The notes beneath the pieces were generated by a model. It was not told the DNA's origin and did no database searches. It saw nothing but the letters and a program-made list of their open reading frames with translations. DNA of 64,000 nucleotides from Leptospira sp. B5-022 (GTDB taxonomy: Bacteria > Spirochaetota > Leptospiria > Leptospirales > Leptospiraceae). The DNA is taken from NCBI RefSeq assembly GCF_000347035.1, contig NZ_ANIJ01000010.1, positions 1-64,000 on the forward strand, written 5' to 3'. Position numbers and translations under genes: made by a program. This document shows, one piece after another, positions 49,167 through 58,522 of this stretch (position 1 is its first letter; every line of letters starts with the position of its first letter).

Positions 49167-49607
49167 TTAGGGTTCCAACTTATAATCAGGCTCGAGAATG
49201 CGAGGACAATGGCTGAATATTGTCCCTAAATAATGCCTTGCTAAGGAATGAAATAGCCATTCTCCCGCTGTATTTTGTACCTCTGCTGAGCCCACCTCTG
49301 AAAAACCTTTTTTCTGAAAAAGAGAATCGAGGCTCCAATCTTCTTCCCCAGGAATGACCTGCACTTTTAACATAGCATAGAAGGAACCTGAATCAGGATC
49401 GAATCTAAATACTAGAGATCTACCACCCAACGGATTTCGAATGGAAAAGGTCGCCCAATTTGCCTTGGGCCCGGATCCTACCGACTTTAAATCGTATAAT
49501 TCGTACTGTAAATCTTTCTCATCTCCGAAAAATTCATGAAAAGCGGAACGGAATGCCTCTCCGAATTCTAATTGGGTCGGGAAATAAGAATCTTCCGAAG
49601 GATCCAT
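49167..49607 (-). CDS. Hypothetical protein, 146 aa
   Basis: No family recognised. Soluble, acidic, with alternating strands (KANWATFSIRNPLGGRSLVFRF) and no signal peptide. It lies between the propeller lipoprotein and the divergent FlaA-like gene. Probably real because of its good ATG and lack of competing frame, but the function is unknown. Confidence 0.5.
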   Translation of the reverse strand: MDPSEDSYFPTQLEFGEAFRSAFHEFFGDEKDLQYELYDLKSVGSGPKANWATFSIRNPLGGRSLVFRFDPDSGSFYAMLKVQVIPGEEDWSLDSLFQKKGFSEVGSAEVQNTAGEWLFHSLARHYLGTIFSHCPRILEPDYKLEP

Positions 49608-49717
49608 AGAACTGATTCTTAGAAAGACGGAAACACCATCAAGTTTTTAGAGAAATAGATCCCAGGAAAAAAAAGGAGATAGTAGTTATTTTTGAAGATC
49701 TGACCGAAATAAAAAAC

Positions 49718-50380
49718 ATGAGCCGGAAAAAGATCCAAACTCATTTTTTGCGATTTTTTTCCCTGTTTATATGGACCGGAATTTTTATCTTATCCGGCTC
49801 GATCTTATCCAAGGATCTTTCCGGAATTTATAAAGAATCCGTGGTCCAAGATTTCGAAACAGAGATCTTCGGAGAAGATAACGTAAAAGCAAAACTAGGT
49901 CCTGATTTTAGTCCGGAAGTAAGGATCTCAACCGTGTTTAGGACTCCCGAAAGGGAATCCGAAAAATCTTTGTATGTGGAACTCAGCGCGGAAAAAAACC
50001 AATCTTTCCAGATCTTATTCAAGAAGCCATGGTCTTCTCAAGAATTCGTAAAAGAGTTCAAGTTCCATGTGTATGCAAACGACGGCGGAGGTTCTCTTTT
50101 TATTTTAGTCAGGGATTCCAGTTTGGATCAGAAAAAGATCCTGCTTACACACTTTAATTTTTCAGGTTGGAAGGTCCTTACTTTGGACATCACACGTAAA
50201 GTAAGGCAAGATGATCTTGTTACTCATAAAAATTCGGAGCTTGTATTTTTAGGATTTTTATACGAGGCTCCCTTTGAAAGAAAAAGAGGAACACGAGAAG
50301 TTTTCGTGATAGATGATATTTTAGCTAAGACAAGACCTAAATACCTTTTGTTCCCCGGCGAAAAAGCTTTGGTAAAATAA
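49718..50380 (+). CDS. FlaA-like flagellar sheath protein
   Basis: A 220-residue protein with an N-terminal hydrophobic export segment (FSLFIWTGIFILSGSILS). The body matches the spirochaete FlaA filament outer-layer family: VVQDFETEIFGE, the strand LLTHFNFSGWKVLTLDITRKVRQ, and the ending ELVFLGFLYEAPFERKRGT-REVFVIDDIL. FlaA coats periplasmic flagella in spirochaetes. It stands alone, with no flagellar gene next to it, so it may be an additional FlaA paralogue. Confidence 0.78.
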   Translation: MSRKKIQTHFLRFFSLFIWTGIFILSGSILSKDLSGIYKESVVQDFETEIFGEDNVKAKLGPDFSPEVRISTVFRTPERESEKSLYVELSAEKNQSFQILFKKPWSSQEFVKEFKFHVYANDGGGSLFILVRDSSLDQKKILLTHFNFSGWKVLTLDITRKVRQDDLVTHKNSELVFLGFLYEAPFERKRGTREVFVIDDILAKTRPKYLLFPGEKALVK

Positions 50381-50422
50381 TAGATCCCCCTCCGAAGCCC
50401 GCGGGTTAAATTTTAGAATTAT

Positions 50423-51448
50423 CTAATATAGATCCGCAAGTCCCAAATCTTTTCTAGCCGGGTAAGAATTTCTTCTTCTTTCAAAATACTCCCAGTCCTG
50501 ATTTTTCCAGGATTCTCTCAAATTCCGGTCCTCTTCTTTTAAAAAAGTTTCCGTAGAGATCGGTTGATTCGGTTGTAAAAATTCGGAAAGTGGGGGAAGA
50601 GGATTCTCTTTATATAAAATACATAATTTCTCCGCAAGCCTATATGTCCCGAGTAATCTTCCCAGTTGGCTATACCCTGCGATATGAGGAGTAAAGATCG
50701 AATTTTCCAAATCCGCCATTTGTTCCGCAATTTTTCCTTTAGGAGGCTCCGGAGAAAACACATCCATCACTTTGTATAGGTCTTTTCTGTCCAAAATAGT
50801 TTGGAAAGTTTCCTCGGACCAGACTTCTCCTCTACTCGTGTTTAGAAGAAGTGTACCTTCTTTCAATTTGGAAACTTTATCTTTATCCAGCAAGTTCACA
50901 GTTGGATAAGGACCATCGAAAGTAAGAGGAACATGAAGACTAACTATTTGGCATTTTAATATCTCATCTATAGGTTGGGAACGATCCTTTATGAATGGAT
51001 CGTTATAGATATGGGGGACTCTCTTTTCTTCTAAAATTTTTGCGAACTTCTTCCCTGTATTTCCGAAGCCGATGATACCCACATTTTTCTTTCTCAATTT
51101 TTCTTCCGAAAAAAAATGAAGCAGTGAGACCCAACAATATTCCGCAACGGAACCCGCGTTACTTCCCGGAGAATTGATGAAAACACGGGATTCTTTTTTC
51201 AGATCCGAAAAATTCACATGGTCCGTTCCGGAACTCACTGTCGCAAAAATTTTGACACTAGGGAACTTGAGGCAAGTTTCTCGATTTACCTTGAGCCTAG
51301 TGTTTGCGATCAAAATTGTAGGTTTAAATATTTCGATCTCTTCCGGAGATTTGGCAGGATACGATCTTATATCTAAGTTCCGGAAATAGGAGAAAATTTC
51401 CGAAGCACCAACGGTTCCTTCCGGATAAAAAAGAATAGGAAGAGACAT
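50423..51448 (-). CDS. 2-hydroxyacid dehydrogenase, PdxB-like
   Basis: NAD-dependent D-isomer-specific dehydrogenase of 341 residues, probably erythronate-4-phosphate dehydrogenase of vitamin B6 synthesis. ATVSSGTDHVNF, the NAD loop VGIIGFGNTGKKFAKILE, LLNTSRGEVWSEETF and the catalytic His in FTPHIAGYSQLGRLLGTYR fit PdxB, whose His-Ile-Ala-Gly-Tyr-Ser signature is characteristic. The PdxB C-terminal extension is partial here. Confidence 0.75.
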   Translation of the reverse strand: MSLPILFYPEGTVGASEIFSYFRNLDIRSYPAKSPEEIEIFKPTILIANTRLKVNRETCLKFPSVKIFATVSSGTDHVNFSDLKKESRVFINSPGSNAGSVAEYCWVSLLHFFSEEKLRKKNVGIIGFGNTGKKFAKILEEKRVPHIYNDPFIKDRSQPIDEILKCQIVSLHVPLTFDGPYPTVNLLDKDKVSKLKEGTLLLNTSRGEVWSEETFQTILDRKDLYKVMDVFSPEPPKGKIAEQMADLENSIFTPHIAGYSQLGRLLGTYRLAEKLCILYKENPLPPLSEFLQPNQPISTETFLKEEDRNLRESWKNQDWEYFERRRNSYPARKDLGLADLY

Positions 51449-51560
51449 GAAGGAATCATTTAAAAAAGGACCTGAATCGCCAATTTATTTTCCGTAAAAA
51501 CTCTTGCCTTCTCGCACCCGATCAATAGCTTCAATGCTTTCCAACCGGTAAATATTTCAA

Positions 51561-52622
51561 ATGTTAGAACGTTTAAAAGAAATCCCCCCCAAAATCTGGC
51601 TTTTTGCCTCTGGTTTTTTATTCCTTATCGTATTGATCGTATTCCTTCTCTGGGAACCCGGTTCAGTGGGTAGAGACTTCGGCTTTGACGGAGACGATTC
51701 TCCAGGTTTTACTGTGACCCAAAACGAGAACGGAGAATGGATCATCAATCCGGAGATCATGGCGACCTCTCGCGAATTGTATAAGGACGGAGAATGGTTA
51801 AGTTATGATGAGATCTTAAAATACGCCGCGAATGGAGAATTAGATCTGGTATCTTCTCTTTGGGAATTGAGAAGAAAATGTCCTACAGATTATACTCCTG
51901 AACAATGTAATGAAATAGTAAAAGCGTTTATCTTGGAACAATATCCGGGAGCGGATGGAGAAAGACTTGTCGGTTTGTTCAGAAAGTATCTTTCCTATGA
52001 GATCGTCTTAAGAGAGTTCGAGCAGCCTAGGGGAAAAAGCCAGGAAGAAATTTACGAAATCATAAAGAAAAAAAGAAGAGAGATCTTTTCCGACCAGGAT
52101 GCAAAATTGATCTTCGGATTGGAAGAAGCGGAAAAGGATTTCCAATTCGGATATGACCAATTTTTAAACGAGGTCAAAAATCTTCCGGGAGACAAAAAAC
52201 TTGCGAGATACGAAGAATATCGTAAGAGCGTTTACGGAAATTATTATAATACAATCAACAAAAGAGAGCCTAAGTTCAATAAATACGAAACCGAACTTTA
52301 TTTTAAAGAAGCTGACCTCAACAAATTATCCGCCGCGGAAAAAGATCCTCAAGTGCGTGCAATTCGGGAAAAATATTTCGGAAAGGACGGAGCAGATCGG
52401 ATTGAAAAAGTCCTAAAAGAAATTGAAACGGAAAAGAAGAAGGAAGAGCAAACCGCTCAAGAAGAACAAGCCTGGATAAAATCTCATCCAACAGCGAGAC
52501 CGGAAGAGAAGGAAAAGGCCCTGAACGAGATCAGAGTTAAGATCCTAGGCCAAGAAGAAGCAGAGGCTTACGCGAGAAGAAAAGCCTTGGAAGAAGACCA
52601 ACGACGATTGCAAGGTAAATGA
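51561..52622 (+). CDS. Lipase-chaperone-like membrane protein
   Basis: A 353-residue protein with one N-terminal membrane segment (IWLFASGFLFLIVLIVFLLW) and a long helical, highly charged body containing REKYFGKDGADRIEKVL and IFGLEEAEKDFQFGYDQF, repeats of the kind seen in lipase secretion chaperones (LifO/LimK). The canonical chaperone motif RxxFDY is not visible. No lipase gene lies beside it. It overlaps lnt by four bases (ATGA), so it shares a transcript with it. Confidence 0.5.
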   Translation: MLERLKEIPPKIWLFASGFLFLIVLIVFLLWEPGSVGRDFGFDGDDSPGFTVTQNENGEWIINPEIMATSRELYKDGEWLSYDEILKYAANGELDLVSSLWELRRKCPTDYTPEQCNEIVKAFILEQYPGADGERLVGLFRKYLSYEIVLREFEQPRGKSQEEIYEIIKKKRREIFSDQDAKLIFGLEEAEKDFQFGYDQFLNEVKNLPGDKKLARYEEYRKSVYGNYYNTINKREPKFNKYETELYFKEADLNKLSAAEKDPQVRAIREKYFGKDGADRIEKVLKEIETEKKKEEQTAQEEQAWIKSHPTARPEEKEKALNEIRVKILGQEEAEAYARRKALEEDQRRLQGK

Positions 52623-54388
52623 TCCGGTTTTCCAGAAATCCGATCCGCCCCTTTTTGTGCCTGATCGGGATTGCGTCCGGAATTCTTTTCGGAATGGAGC
52701 CCTTCGAGTTTTTTCCCGCAGGAGGGCTCTCGGCGTTCTGCACCTATATTCTATTTTTGGAATTAAGAAAATGGGAACTTAAGTCGGCGATCTTCTGGCT
52801 TTTGGGTCTTTCCCAGATCATTAATTTGATCGTATTTTATTGGATCCCATCCTCTATTTCCGCAATTTCGGGAGCGGGTGCTATAGTTTCTTGGACATTG
52901 TTTTTAGTGTATGGGATTTTCTCCCATTGCAAACTGATCGTTTTTTATTTGGGATGGAATTTTAGTTTATTCTTATATAATAAACACATTAACTCCCCGG
53001 ACAAGACTACACTATTCGGCTGGGCGATTTTTCCTGTTTGGGGAGTTTTATCCGATCTCGCAATTCCTCAACTGTTTCCTTGGTACTGGGGAAATTTAGC
53101 GGAAGGAAATCTATCTTTTTCCCAAATCGCATCTTGGACAGGTGTATTCGGAGTGGGATTTTTTCTACTTTTAGGAAGTTCATCCTTAACATTGTTTAGG
53201 AACAATTCTTTAAAACAGTACGGGATCGTAGGCATTATCATTTTTGGAATTGTTTGGACCTTGGGAAGTTTTCGACTCTATTCCGCTCCGGATTATAGTG
53301 TTCCGAATTCCACTCCTGCGATCGAGAACGATGTCCTAAAACTTTCGGGAGTCTTAATACAACCGAATACATCGCCGGGCAAAAGGGAACTGGCCGAAAA
53401 TCCTGAATTCGTAGGACAGACAATCAGCACTAGCCTAGAGTTAGGCCTTCGCTCTTCTTTGGGAACCTCCCCTCCTCCCGATCTTTTATTTTTGCCGGAG
53501 TCCGCAGTCCCGTTTCATGGAACCATACCGAACGAAAATTCGGTACAAGGAGTATATTCGTCCACATTCCATGGGGCCCTAATGTATCTAACGTACAAAA
53601 CCGGCGCCGATATTTTATACAATGAGCTGAATCGATTCCCGGAAGGTTTAAAAAACCAGGTCACACTTCTTTCGTCTTCCAATGGAGAAGTGATCCGTTA
53701 TGACAAACGAAGATTACTCGCTTTCGGGGAATATATTCCTTTCGAATCGACGTTTCCATTTTTAAGAAAGCTGTTTAAGGAAACATCCTTTTATATCACA
53801 GGAGGAGATCCTAGACCATTGATCGGAAATCGCTCCTTAAAAAGAGAAAGAGTTCCCTCCTTTCCAACGGAAGAAGAAACTCCTTTGATCCAAAATCCCG
53901 ATCATTTCCGTCCAATTTTAACAGGCTCCGGCAAAGTGGAGAAAGTTTCCTACCAGATCCTACCTTTGATCTGTTACGAAGCGATGTTTTCTTATCTTGT
54001 CAGAGACTCCCTAAAATTCGCATCCAAGGATACATTTACGTTTTTTGTAAATCCGACTAATGATTCCTGGTTCTCTTCCGAGGTGGAAGCTTGGCAACAT
54101 GGAGGAGCTGTCCGATTTAGAGCGATAGAATTCGGACTTACTCTGGTGCGTCCAGCGGTCACAGGAATTTCATTCGCAGTGGATCCGTATGGCAGAAGTT
54201 TAAACCATCCGACCAGATACGGAGAAAAGGATACAAGGTCCTTTTTACTTCCCGCAACAAAATTGAAAGAAGGTGGAAATACCTTCTATTCGGAATGGGG
54301 AAATCTTCCATTTTATCTATATACTATTTTATTATTCACGTTATTCTTCTTTGTCGGAAAGAAGGTATCTTTCAAAATTAGCGGTTAA
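52619..54388 (+). CDS. lnt: Apolipoprotein N-acyltransferase Lnt
   Basis: Inner-membrane enzyme that adds the third acyl chain to lipoproteins. The N-terminal half has about six to eight membrane segments; the nitrilase-like domain carries the catalytic triad in LPESAVPF (Glu), DKRRLLAFGEYIP (Lys) and LICYEAMF (Cys). NPTNDSWF is typical too. A C-terminal membrane segment ends it. It is 589 residues, longer than the E. coli enzyme. Leptospira carries many lipoproteins that need it. Confidence 0.92.
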   Translation: MIRFSRNPIRPFLCLIGIASGILFGMEPFEFFPAGGLSAFCTYILFLELRKWELKSAIFWLLGLSQIINLIVFYWIPSSISAISGAGAIVSWTLFLVYGIFSHCKLIVFYLGWNFSLFLYNKHINSPDKTTLFGWAIFPVWGVLSDLAIPQLFPWYWGNLAEGNLSFSQIASWTGVFGVGFFLLLGSSSLTLFRNNSLKQYGIVGIIIFGIVWTLGSFRLYSAPDYSVPNSTPAIENDVLKLSGVLIQPNTSPGKRELAENPEFVGQTISTSLELGLRSSLGTSPPPDLLFLPESAVPFHGTIPNENSVQGVYSSTFHGALMYLTYKTGADILYNELNRFPEGLKNQVTLLSSSNGEVIRYDKRRLLAFGEYIPFESTFPFLRKLFKETSFYITGGDPRPLIGNRSLKRERVPSFPTEEETPLIQNPDHFRPILTGSGKVEKVSYQILPLICYEAMFSYLVRDSLKFASKDTFTFFVNPTNDSWFSSEVEAWQHGGAVRFRAIEFGLTLVRPAVTGISFAVDPYGRSLNHPTRYGEKDTRSFLLPATKLKEGGNTFYSEWGNLPFYLYTILLFTLFFFVGKKVSFKISG

Positions 54389-54403
54389 CTTCCAGGGGGA
54401 TCA

Positions 54404-55174
54404 TTGTTAGAACACACATTCTGCCATCTCCCCGGAATCGACGTGATCGAAGAAGGAAAACTCTGGGACCAAGGAATTCTTTATTGGGAACAATTCAGAG
54501 AAATACTTAAAGAAAAAGTAAAGTCCCCTTCAGACATGCATTCCAGATTACTTTTGGACTCTCTGGATTTTTCCAGAAAGGAAATGGACAGAAAGAACTG
54601 GGATTACTTTTTCTTTGCCCTACCCAACCAACAAAAATGGAGATTATTCCCGATTATTCGAGATAATCTTCTCTACTTGGACATTGAAACCTCCGGATTA
54701 GGCAGTGGGGATTTTGTTACCGTTGTGGGGACCTACGACGGTAACAATTTCAAAACATATTTACGAGGAAGGAATATGGATGATTTTCCGGAAGAACTTT
54801 CTTCGTCCCAAGTTTTTGTGACTTATAACGGAGCTGCATTCGATGTCCCTTTTTTAGAAAAAGAATTCGGAAGAAAATTTAGGAACCGCCATTTGGATAT
54901 AATGTACATCCTTCGCAGCCTCGGGATCAAAGGTGGTCTGAAAGGATGTGAAAAAGCTTTAGGGATCAAAAGAGATCTTCCTTACGAAGTAAACGGTGCG
55001 GATGCAGTACGATTATGGTGGCAGTATGTTCAGTACGACGACCAAGACGCGTTAGATCTTCTTTTGAAATACAATAGAGAAGATGTGATCAATCTGGAAC
55101 TTTTGTTTATCAAGGCTTACAACTTGAAGATCAAAGAAACACGCTTTTTCGGAGAAGTGATCCCCGAGGTTTGA
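54404..55174 (+). CDS. RNase H-like exonuclease domain protein, YprB type
   Basis: A 256-residue protein with a DEDDy-type exonuclease domain: LYLDIETSGLG (Asp, Glu), VTYNGAAFDVPFLEKEF (Asp), and the end KYNREDVINLELL (Asp) with a Tyr nearby. It resembles the YprB-type ribonuclease H-like family. The start is TTG at 54404 with AGGGGGA just upstream, which decides it. It follows lnt by 15 bases in the same direction. Confidence 0.8.
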   Translation: MLEHTFCHLPGIDVIEEGKLWDQGILYWEQFREILKEKVKSPSDMHSRLLLDSLDFSRKEMDRKNWDYFFFALPNQQKWRLFPIIRDNLLYLDIETSGLGSGDFVTVVGTYDGNNFKTYLRGRNMDDFPEELSSSQVFVTYNGAAFDVPFLEKEFGRKFRNRHLDIMYILRSLGIKGGLKGCEKALGIKRDLPYEVNGADAVRLWWQYVQYDDQDALDLLLKYNREDVINLELLFIKAYNLKIKETRFFGEVIPEV

Positions 55175-55306
55175 GACACAAAGGCTAAGAGAGACATAGA
55201 GATGGTTCACACAGAGGCACTAAGACACGTAGTATAGTTAAGAGTCATTTATTGAAGAACCTCTCTGTGCCCTTGTGACTCTGTGCGAAAAAACACTGTG
55301 ACTCCT
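55175..55306. repeat. Degenerate CTCTGTGACTC-type repeat forming an inverted structure
   Basis: The gap between convergent genes carries several copies of a CTCTGTG(C/A)C-type unit on the right and complementary copies (CACAGAGGCACTAAGACAC, ACACAAAGGCTAAGAG) on the left, so it can fold as an imperfect hairpin. The repeat runs into the end of the MBL gene and encodes its last residues. It may act as bidirectional terminator; similar low-complexity motifs recur in many bacteria. Confidence 0.55.
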
Positions 55307-56341
55307 CTAACTCTGTGACTCTTGACCAGCAATCCAGCGGTATGTCTCGTAAGGCGGTTCGGTTTCTATAATTTCCACCCAGCCCTTATCTATAAACTTA
55401 CGGACCATAGAATGTAAGATCGCCATCGCAGTATTATAATATCCTGAATTAGCCACCTTCTCTCCCATCGCTTCTAAAGTTAAAGCGGAAAGATCGTATT
55501 CTTTCTCCTTAAGTCTGCGGATCACACCTCTTTCCAAGATCTGCAACGTTTTATGTAGAAGTTTAATTGCCTTTTGAGGGGACTCGGGTTCCGGTCCATG
55601 GGCCGGCAATAACCTGCGAATGCTCATCTTAGAGATCCTCTCTAAAGAACGATAGTATTCTTCCAGATTCCCGTCTATCTCCGCGTAAATAGAAGAGATA
55701 TTTTGTAAGACCAAATCCCCTGTGAAAAATATATTCTCTTCCAGGATATAAGGAGTAAGATGCCAAAGATTATGACCCGGAGTATGTAGGAATCCGATAT
55801 CTCTCCCGCCTGCATGGATCACGTCCCCTTCGACTAATTCTATATCGAATTTTAAGATAGGATCGATACGAGTTCCTCTGCTTAATGTATTTCTTAAGTT
55901 TAGGTTCCCTTCTTCTATCCTTGCTAGTTCTCTTTTACGATCTTCCGGAACCCTATGTCCTTTGTAGACCAATCGTTTGGATGCTCTGTTGAACATTTCC
56001 ACATGTTCCAGATAATTTCCGATACCTGAGGCCATTCCTTTCATTGCGTATAATTTCGCGTCCGTATAATAACGGATCATGAGAACCGCGCTGAGATGAT
56101 CCAAATGATTATGAGTATAGAAGATATGTTTGATTTTATTCAGACTGAGCCCGATCTTTCTGAGAGCTCTTTGGAGCATCCCCAAATTGGCAAGATAGCC
56201 TGAATCTATAAGTGCAGGTTCGCCATCCGGAAGAATATAAATATTATTGGGCGCATAAAACGGTTGAGGGATCTCCGTTTTAAAAATTCCGTCTCCAATC
56301 TCCTTTACATCCGGAATTGAGTCATAGTGATGGATTTTCAA
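55307..56341 (-). CDS. MBL-fold metallo-hydrolase
   Basis: Metallo-beta-lactamase-fold hydrolase of 344 residues, glyoxalase II-like class. Metal motif TxHxHxDH is FYTHNHLDHLSAV, with ILPDGEPALIDSGY before it, HTPGHNLWHLTP later and LPAHGPEPE as the next His. The C-terminal 90 residues form a helical winged domain (LKEKEYDLSALTLEAMG). The start is a TTG with GGGGAG upstream. Substrate unknown. The last residues are repeat-derived. Confidence 0.88.
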   Translation of the reverse strand: MKIHHYDSIPDVKEIGDGIFKTEIPQPFYAPNNIYILPDGEPALIDSGYLANLGMLQRALRKIGLSLNKIKHIFYTHNHLDHLSAVLMIRYYTDAKLYAMKGMASGIGNYLEHVEMFNRASKRLVYKGHRVPEDRKRELARIEEGNLNLRNTLSRGTRIDPILKFDIELVEGDVIHAGGRDIGFLHTPGHNLWHLTPYILEENIFFTGDLVLQNISSIYAEIDGNLEEYYRSLERISKMSIRRLLPAHGPEPESPQKAIKLLHKTLQILERGVIRRLKEKEYDLSALTLEAMGEKVANSGYYNTAMAILHSMVRKFIDKGWVEIIETEPPYETYRWIAGQESQS

Positions 56342-56385
56342 ACTCGAATTCTCCCCTAACTAAATCGATTAGTTTAGTCCGTCTT

Positions 56386-57528
56386 CTAGGAAAATAATCG
56401 ACTCCTTTCTCTGCAAGCTTCTAAATTTCCTTTTCGGATGTACTCGGAAAGAATTCGAATAGAGTCCAAATTCTCTTTTGCTTCTTCTTTCAATATTCGT
56501 TTGATATGTTTTGTTTCGAAAGAAGACAGTTTTCCGTCGAAGGAACACGCGATACATAATAATCTTAAGCAAGCTTTCCTTTCTTCTTTAGATAATTGGG
56601 AGACCAAACTTCCGAATGTATCCAGATCATCCAATGATCCGTTCTGAGAATTCAAACCGAATCCTTTGTGCATTTTGATCAGCATATATTCCAAGTTGGG
56701 ATGAAATCTTTGTGTGAATACGACCGAATTCCCGACTGCAGCCAAAAATGCGACCTTTGCTTCTTTACTGAGTCTATCCGTATTCTTTAATATTTCGTCC
56801 GTAACTTCTTTTGCTATGATTCGAGAGAGTAGCCTAATCCTGAGTTCTTTTAAGATTAGATACATGACTACTCCGTCCCAGATCGCAGTGATAGGTGCCG
56901 CAATATAGTCCGCGTAGACTCTCAGAGAGTTTCTTGCTAAAATTTTTCTGAGTACGATCTTTGCGATCAGGTTGGAAAGTAATACCTTCGTCTTATAAAA
57001 GAACGTTCTTATAAGTAAACTTCTTTTGTCCGTGAGTCGTAACGGATCTATTCCTAATAGTTTTAGATCCGGGTCCGGGATTTCCAGGGCCATTCTGGAA
57101 AGTAAATTTGCGTTTCCGGTAACAAGATCCGGATCTTCTTCCAGTGGGATCCCGGAAAGTTTTGTGAGTTTATATGCGGCCCATAATCCTAATTTATAGA
57201 GTAAATAAAATTCTATTATGGTCCCGATGGCAAGCGCTGCTCCGGCATAACTCCACTTTTCTATAAACTCGGGAGAGAATGTTTCGGGAGACTCCGGAAA
57301 AAGTTTCTCCACTAAGATAATAAAATAAGTGGTCCAAAATCCGATCTGCAATCCCAAGAAGGAAGCCCAGTAAATAATCCGAGTACTTTTAGGAAAGAAG
57401 TCGGGACTTGGTCCCAGTGTTCTTTCCGCTTCTTTTTCTCCATTGACATAATTCCGGAGAACTTGGATGCCCCATTTTTCTAAAACACCCGGTTTATAAT
57501 CGGAATAAGATTCGGCCCTTACATTCAT
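56386..57528 (-). CDS. Hypothetical membrane protein with TerB-like tail
   Basis: A 380-residue protein with two hydrophobic segments near the N-terminus (residues about 50-73 and 90-115). The C-terminal 60 residues (LSKEERKACLRLLCIACSFDGKLSSFE-type pattern, with the acidic DGKLSSFE) resemble a TerB domain. Function unknown; it lies upstream of the MBL gene on the same strand with 44 bases between. Confidence 0.6.
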   Translation of the reverse strand: MNVRAESYSDYKPGVLEKWGIQVLRNYVNGEKEAERTLGPSPDFFPKSTRIIYWASFLGLQIGFWTTYFIILVEKLFPESPETFSPEFIEKWSYAGAALAIGTIIEFYLLYKLGLWAAYKLTKLSGIPLEEDPDLVTGNANLLSRMALEIPDPDLKLLGIDPLRLTDKRSLLIRTFFYKTKVLLSNLIAKIVLRKILARNSLRVYADYIAAPITAIWDGVVMYLILKELRIRLLSRIIAKEVTDEILKNTDRLSKEAKVAFLAAVGNSVVFTQRFHPNLEYMLIKMHKGFGLNSQNGSLDDLDTFGSLVSQLSKEERKACLRLLCIACSFDGKLSSFETKHIKRILKEEAKENLDSIRILSEYIRKGNLEACRERSRLFS

Positions 57529-57680
57529 CAGAAGGACGATCGAAAACCAAAATTAGAGCTACGTCAACTCAATGGCGGAACCTTTAGAGGGGTTTTCCGG
57601 TCTTATGGACCAACAGGTCGAGTTTTCGTTCCCAAGATTTCATTCTTGACCATGATTTTCCGAAGATAGATATTAGAATT

Positions 57681-58430
57681 ATGGCGTTCTCCAAAACTTA
57701 TATTTCCAAAATGTTCCCGGTATTAGTCGGCCTAATCGCCACGGTCGCAGTGCTCGTATCTTGTAATACGGGCGATACGAATAAAGTAGATCTTACGGTT
57801 ACCGGAACAGACGGTTCCACATTCCCAATCCAGGGAGAGATCGATAAGGACAAAACATCCAATTGTGGAACAGCAACTCCTTATTCCAGTTCCGGCAGCG
57901 GAACGACAACCGGAACTACTACAAGCACAGGTTCCACTACGAACTTATTCACGATCAACTCCAGGATGTATTTTACTACGGGAGCATTCGTAACCTTGAA
58001 ATTCGTTTATGATGCGACCCAAAACCAAGGAACAGTGGACGCTCAACAAGGTTTCTCTTTCTCCGGTCTTCCTGCTTTGGGAGTAGCGCCTGTGGTAGCA
58101 AACTACGGAAAAATTTTCTGGGGAGGAAGCGGAGTGCCTGTGGATACGGGAACTTCCAGCACCCAGGCTCTTTCCTATCTGACGGTTACTTTGGACCTAG
58201 TCGGCAATAAAGTAACAACCGGATCCGCAGGTCTTGCTTTGACTCAATGTTATACTACGGACTTTATCAATTGTACCTCTGCGACTTCTTCCAGTATGTG
58301 TTATACGCAAGACGGTTTAAAATGTTATAATACGAATACTGCAAGCGGTCCTACCGTTTCGATCAAAGGTGATATTAACTGTACAAGTAACGCTATCCCG
58401 TCCGGTTCATCTTCCACTACCGGTCAGTAA
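57681..58430 (+). CDS. Thr/Ser/Gly-rich lipoprotein
   Basis: A 249-residue lipoprotein: signal FPVLVGLIATVAVLVSC with Cys near residue 28. A Ser/Gly/Thr-rich linker at about residues 68-88 precedes a Cys-containing body (ALTQCYTTDF, SSMCYTQDGLKCYN, DINCTSN), whose six or so cysteines could pair in the envelope. No family recognised. A shorter start at the internal Met (residue 11) is equally possible. It ends in a strong terminator. Confidence 0.65.
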   Translation: MAFSKTYISKMFPVLVGLIATVAVLVSCNTGDTNKVDLTVTGTDGSTFPIQGEIDKDKTSNCGTATPYSSSGSGTTTGTTTSTGSTTNLFTINSRMYFTTGAFVTLKFVYDATQNQGTVDAQQGFSFSGLPALGVAPVVANYGKIFWGGSGVPVDTGTSSTQALSYLTVTLDLVGNKVTTGSAGLALTQCYTTDFINCTSATSSSMCYTQDGLKCYNTNTASGPTVSIKGDINCTSNAIPSGSSSTTGQ

Positions 58431-58450
58431 TCGAAAGTTAAACGTAAGAT

Positions 58451-58480
58451 AAAAAAGCCGCAGACCACTGCGGCTTTTTT
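58451..58480. terminator. Bidirectional intrinsic terminator
   Basis: GCCGCAG and CTGCGGC (58457-58474) form a perfect stem with an ACCA loop, flanked by A6 on the left and T7 on the right. It ends both the lipoprotein gene and the convergent polyprenyl synthase gene. Confidence 0.92.
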
Positions 58481-58522
58481 TGAGAAAGTTAAGAAGAACG
58501 ATATCCGCTTCTTTCTGAAAGA

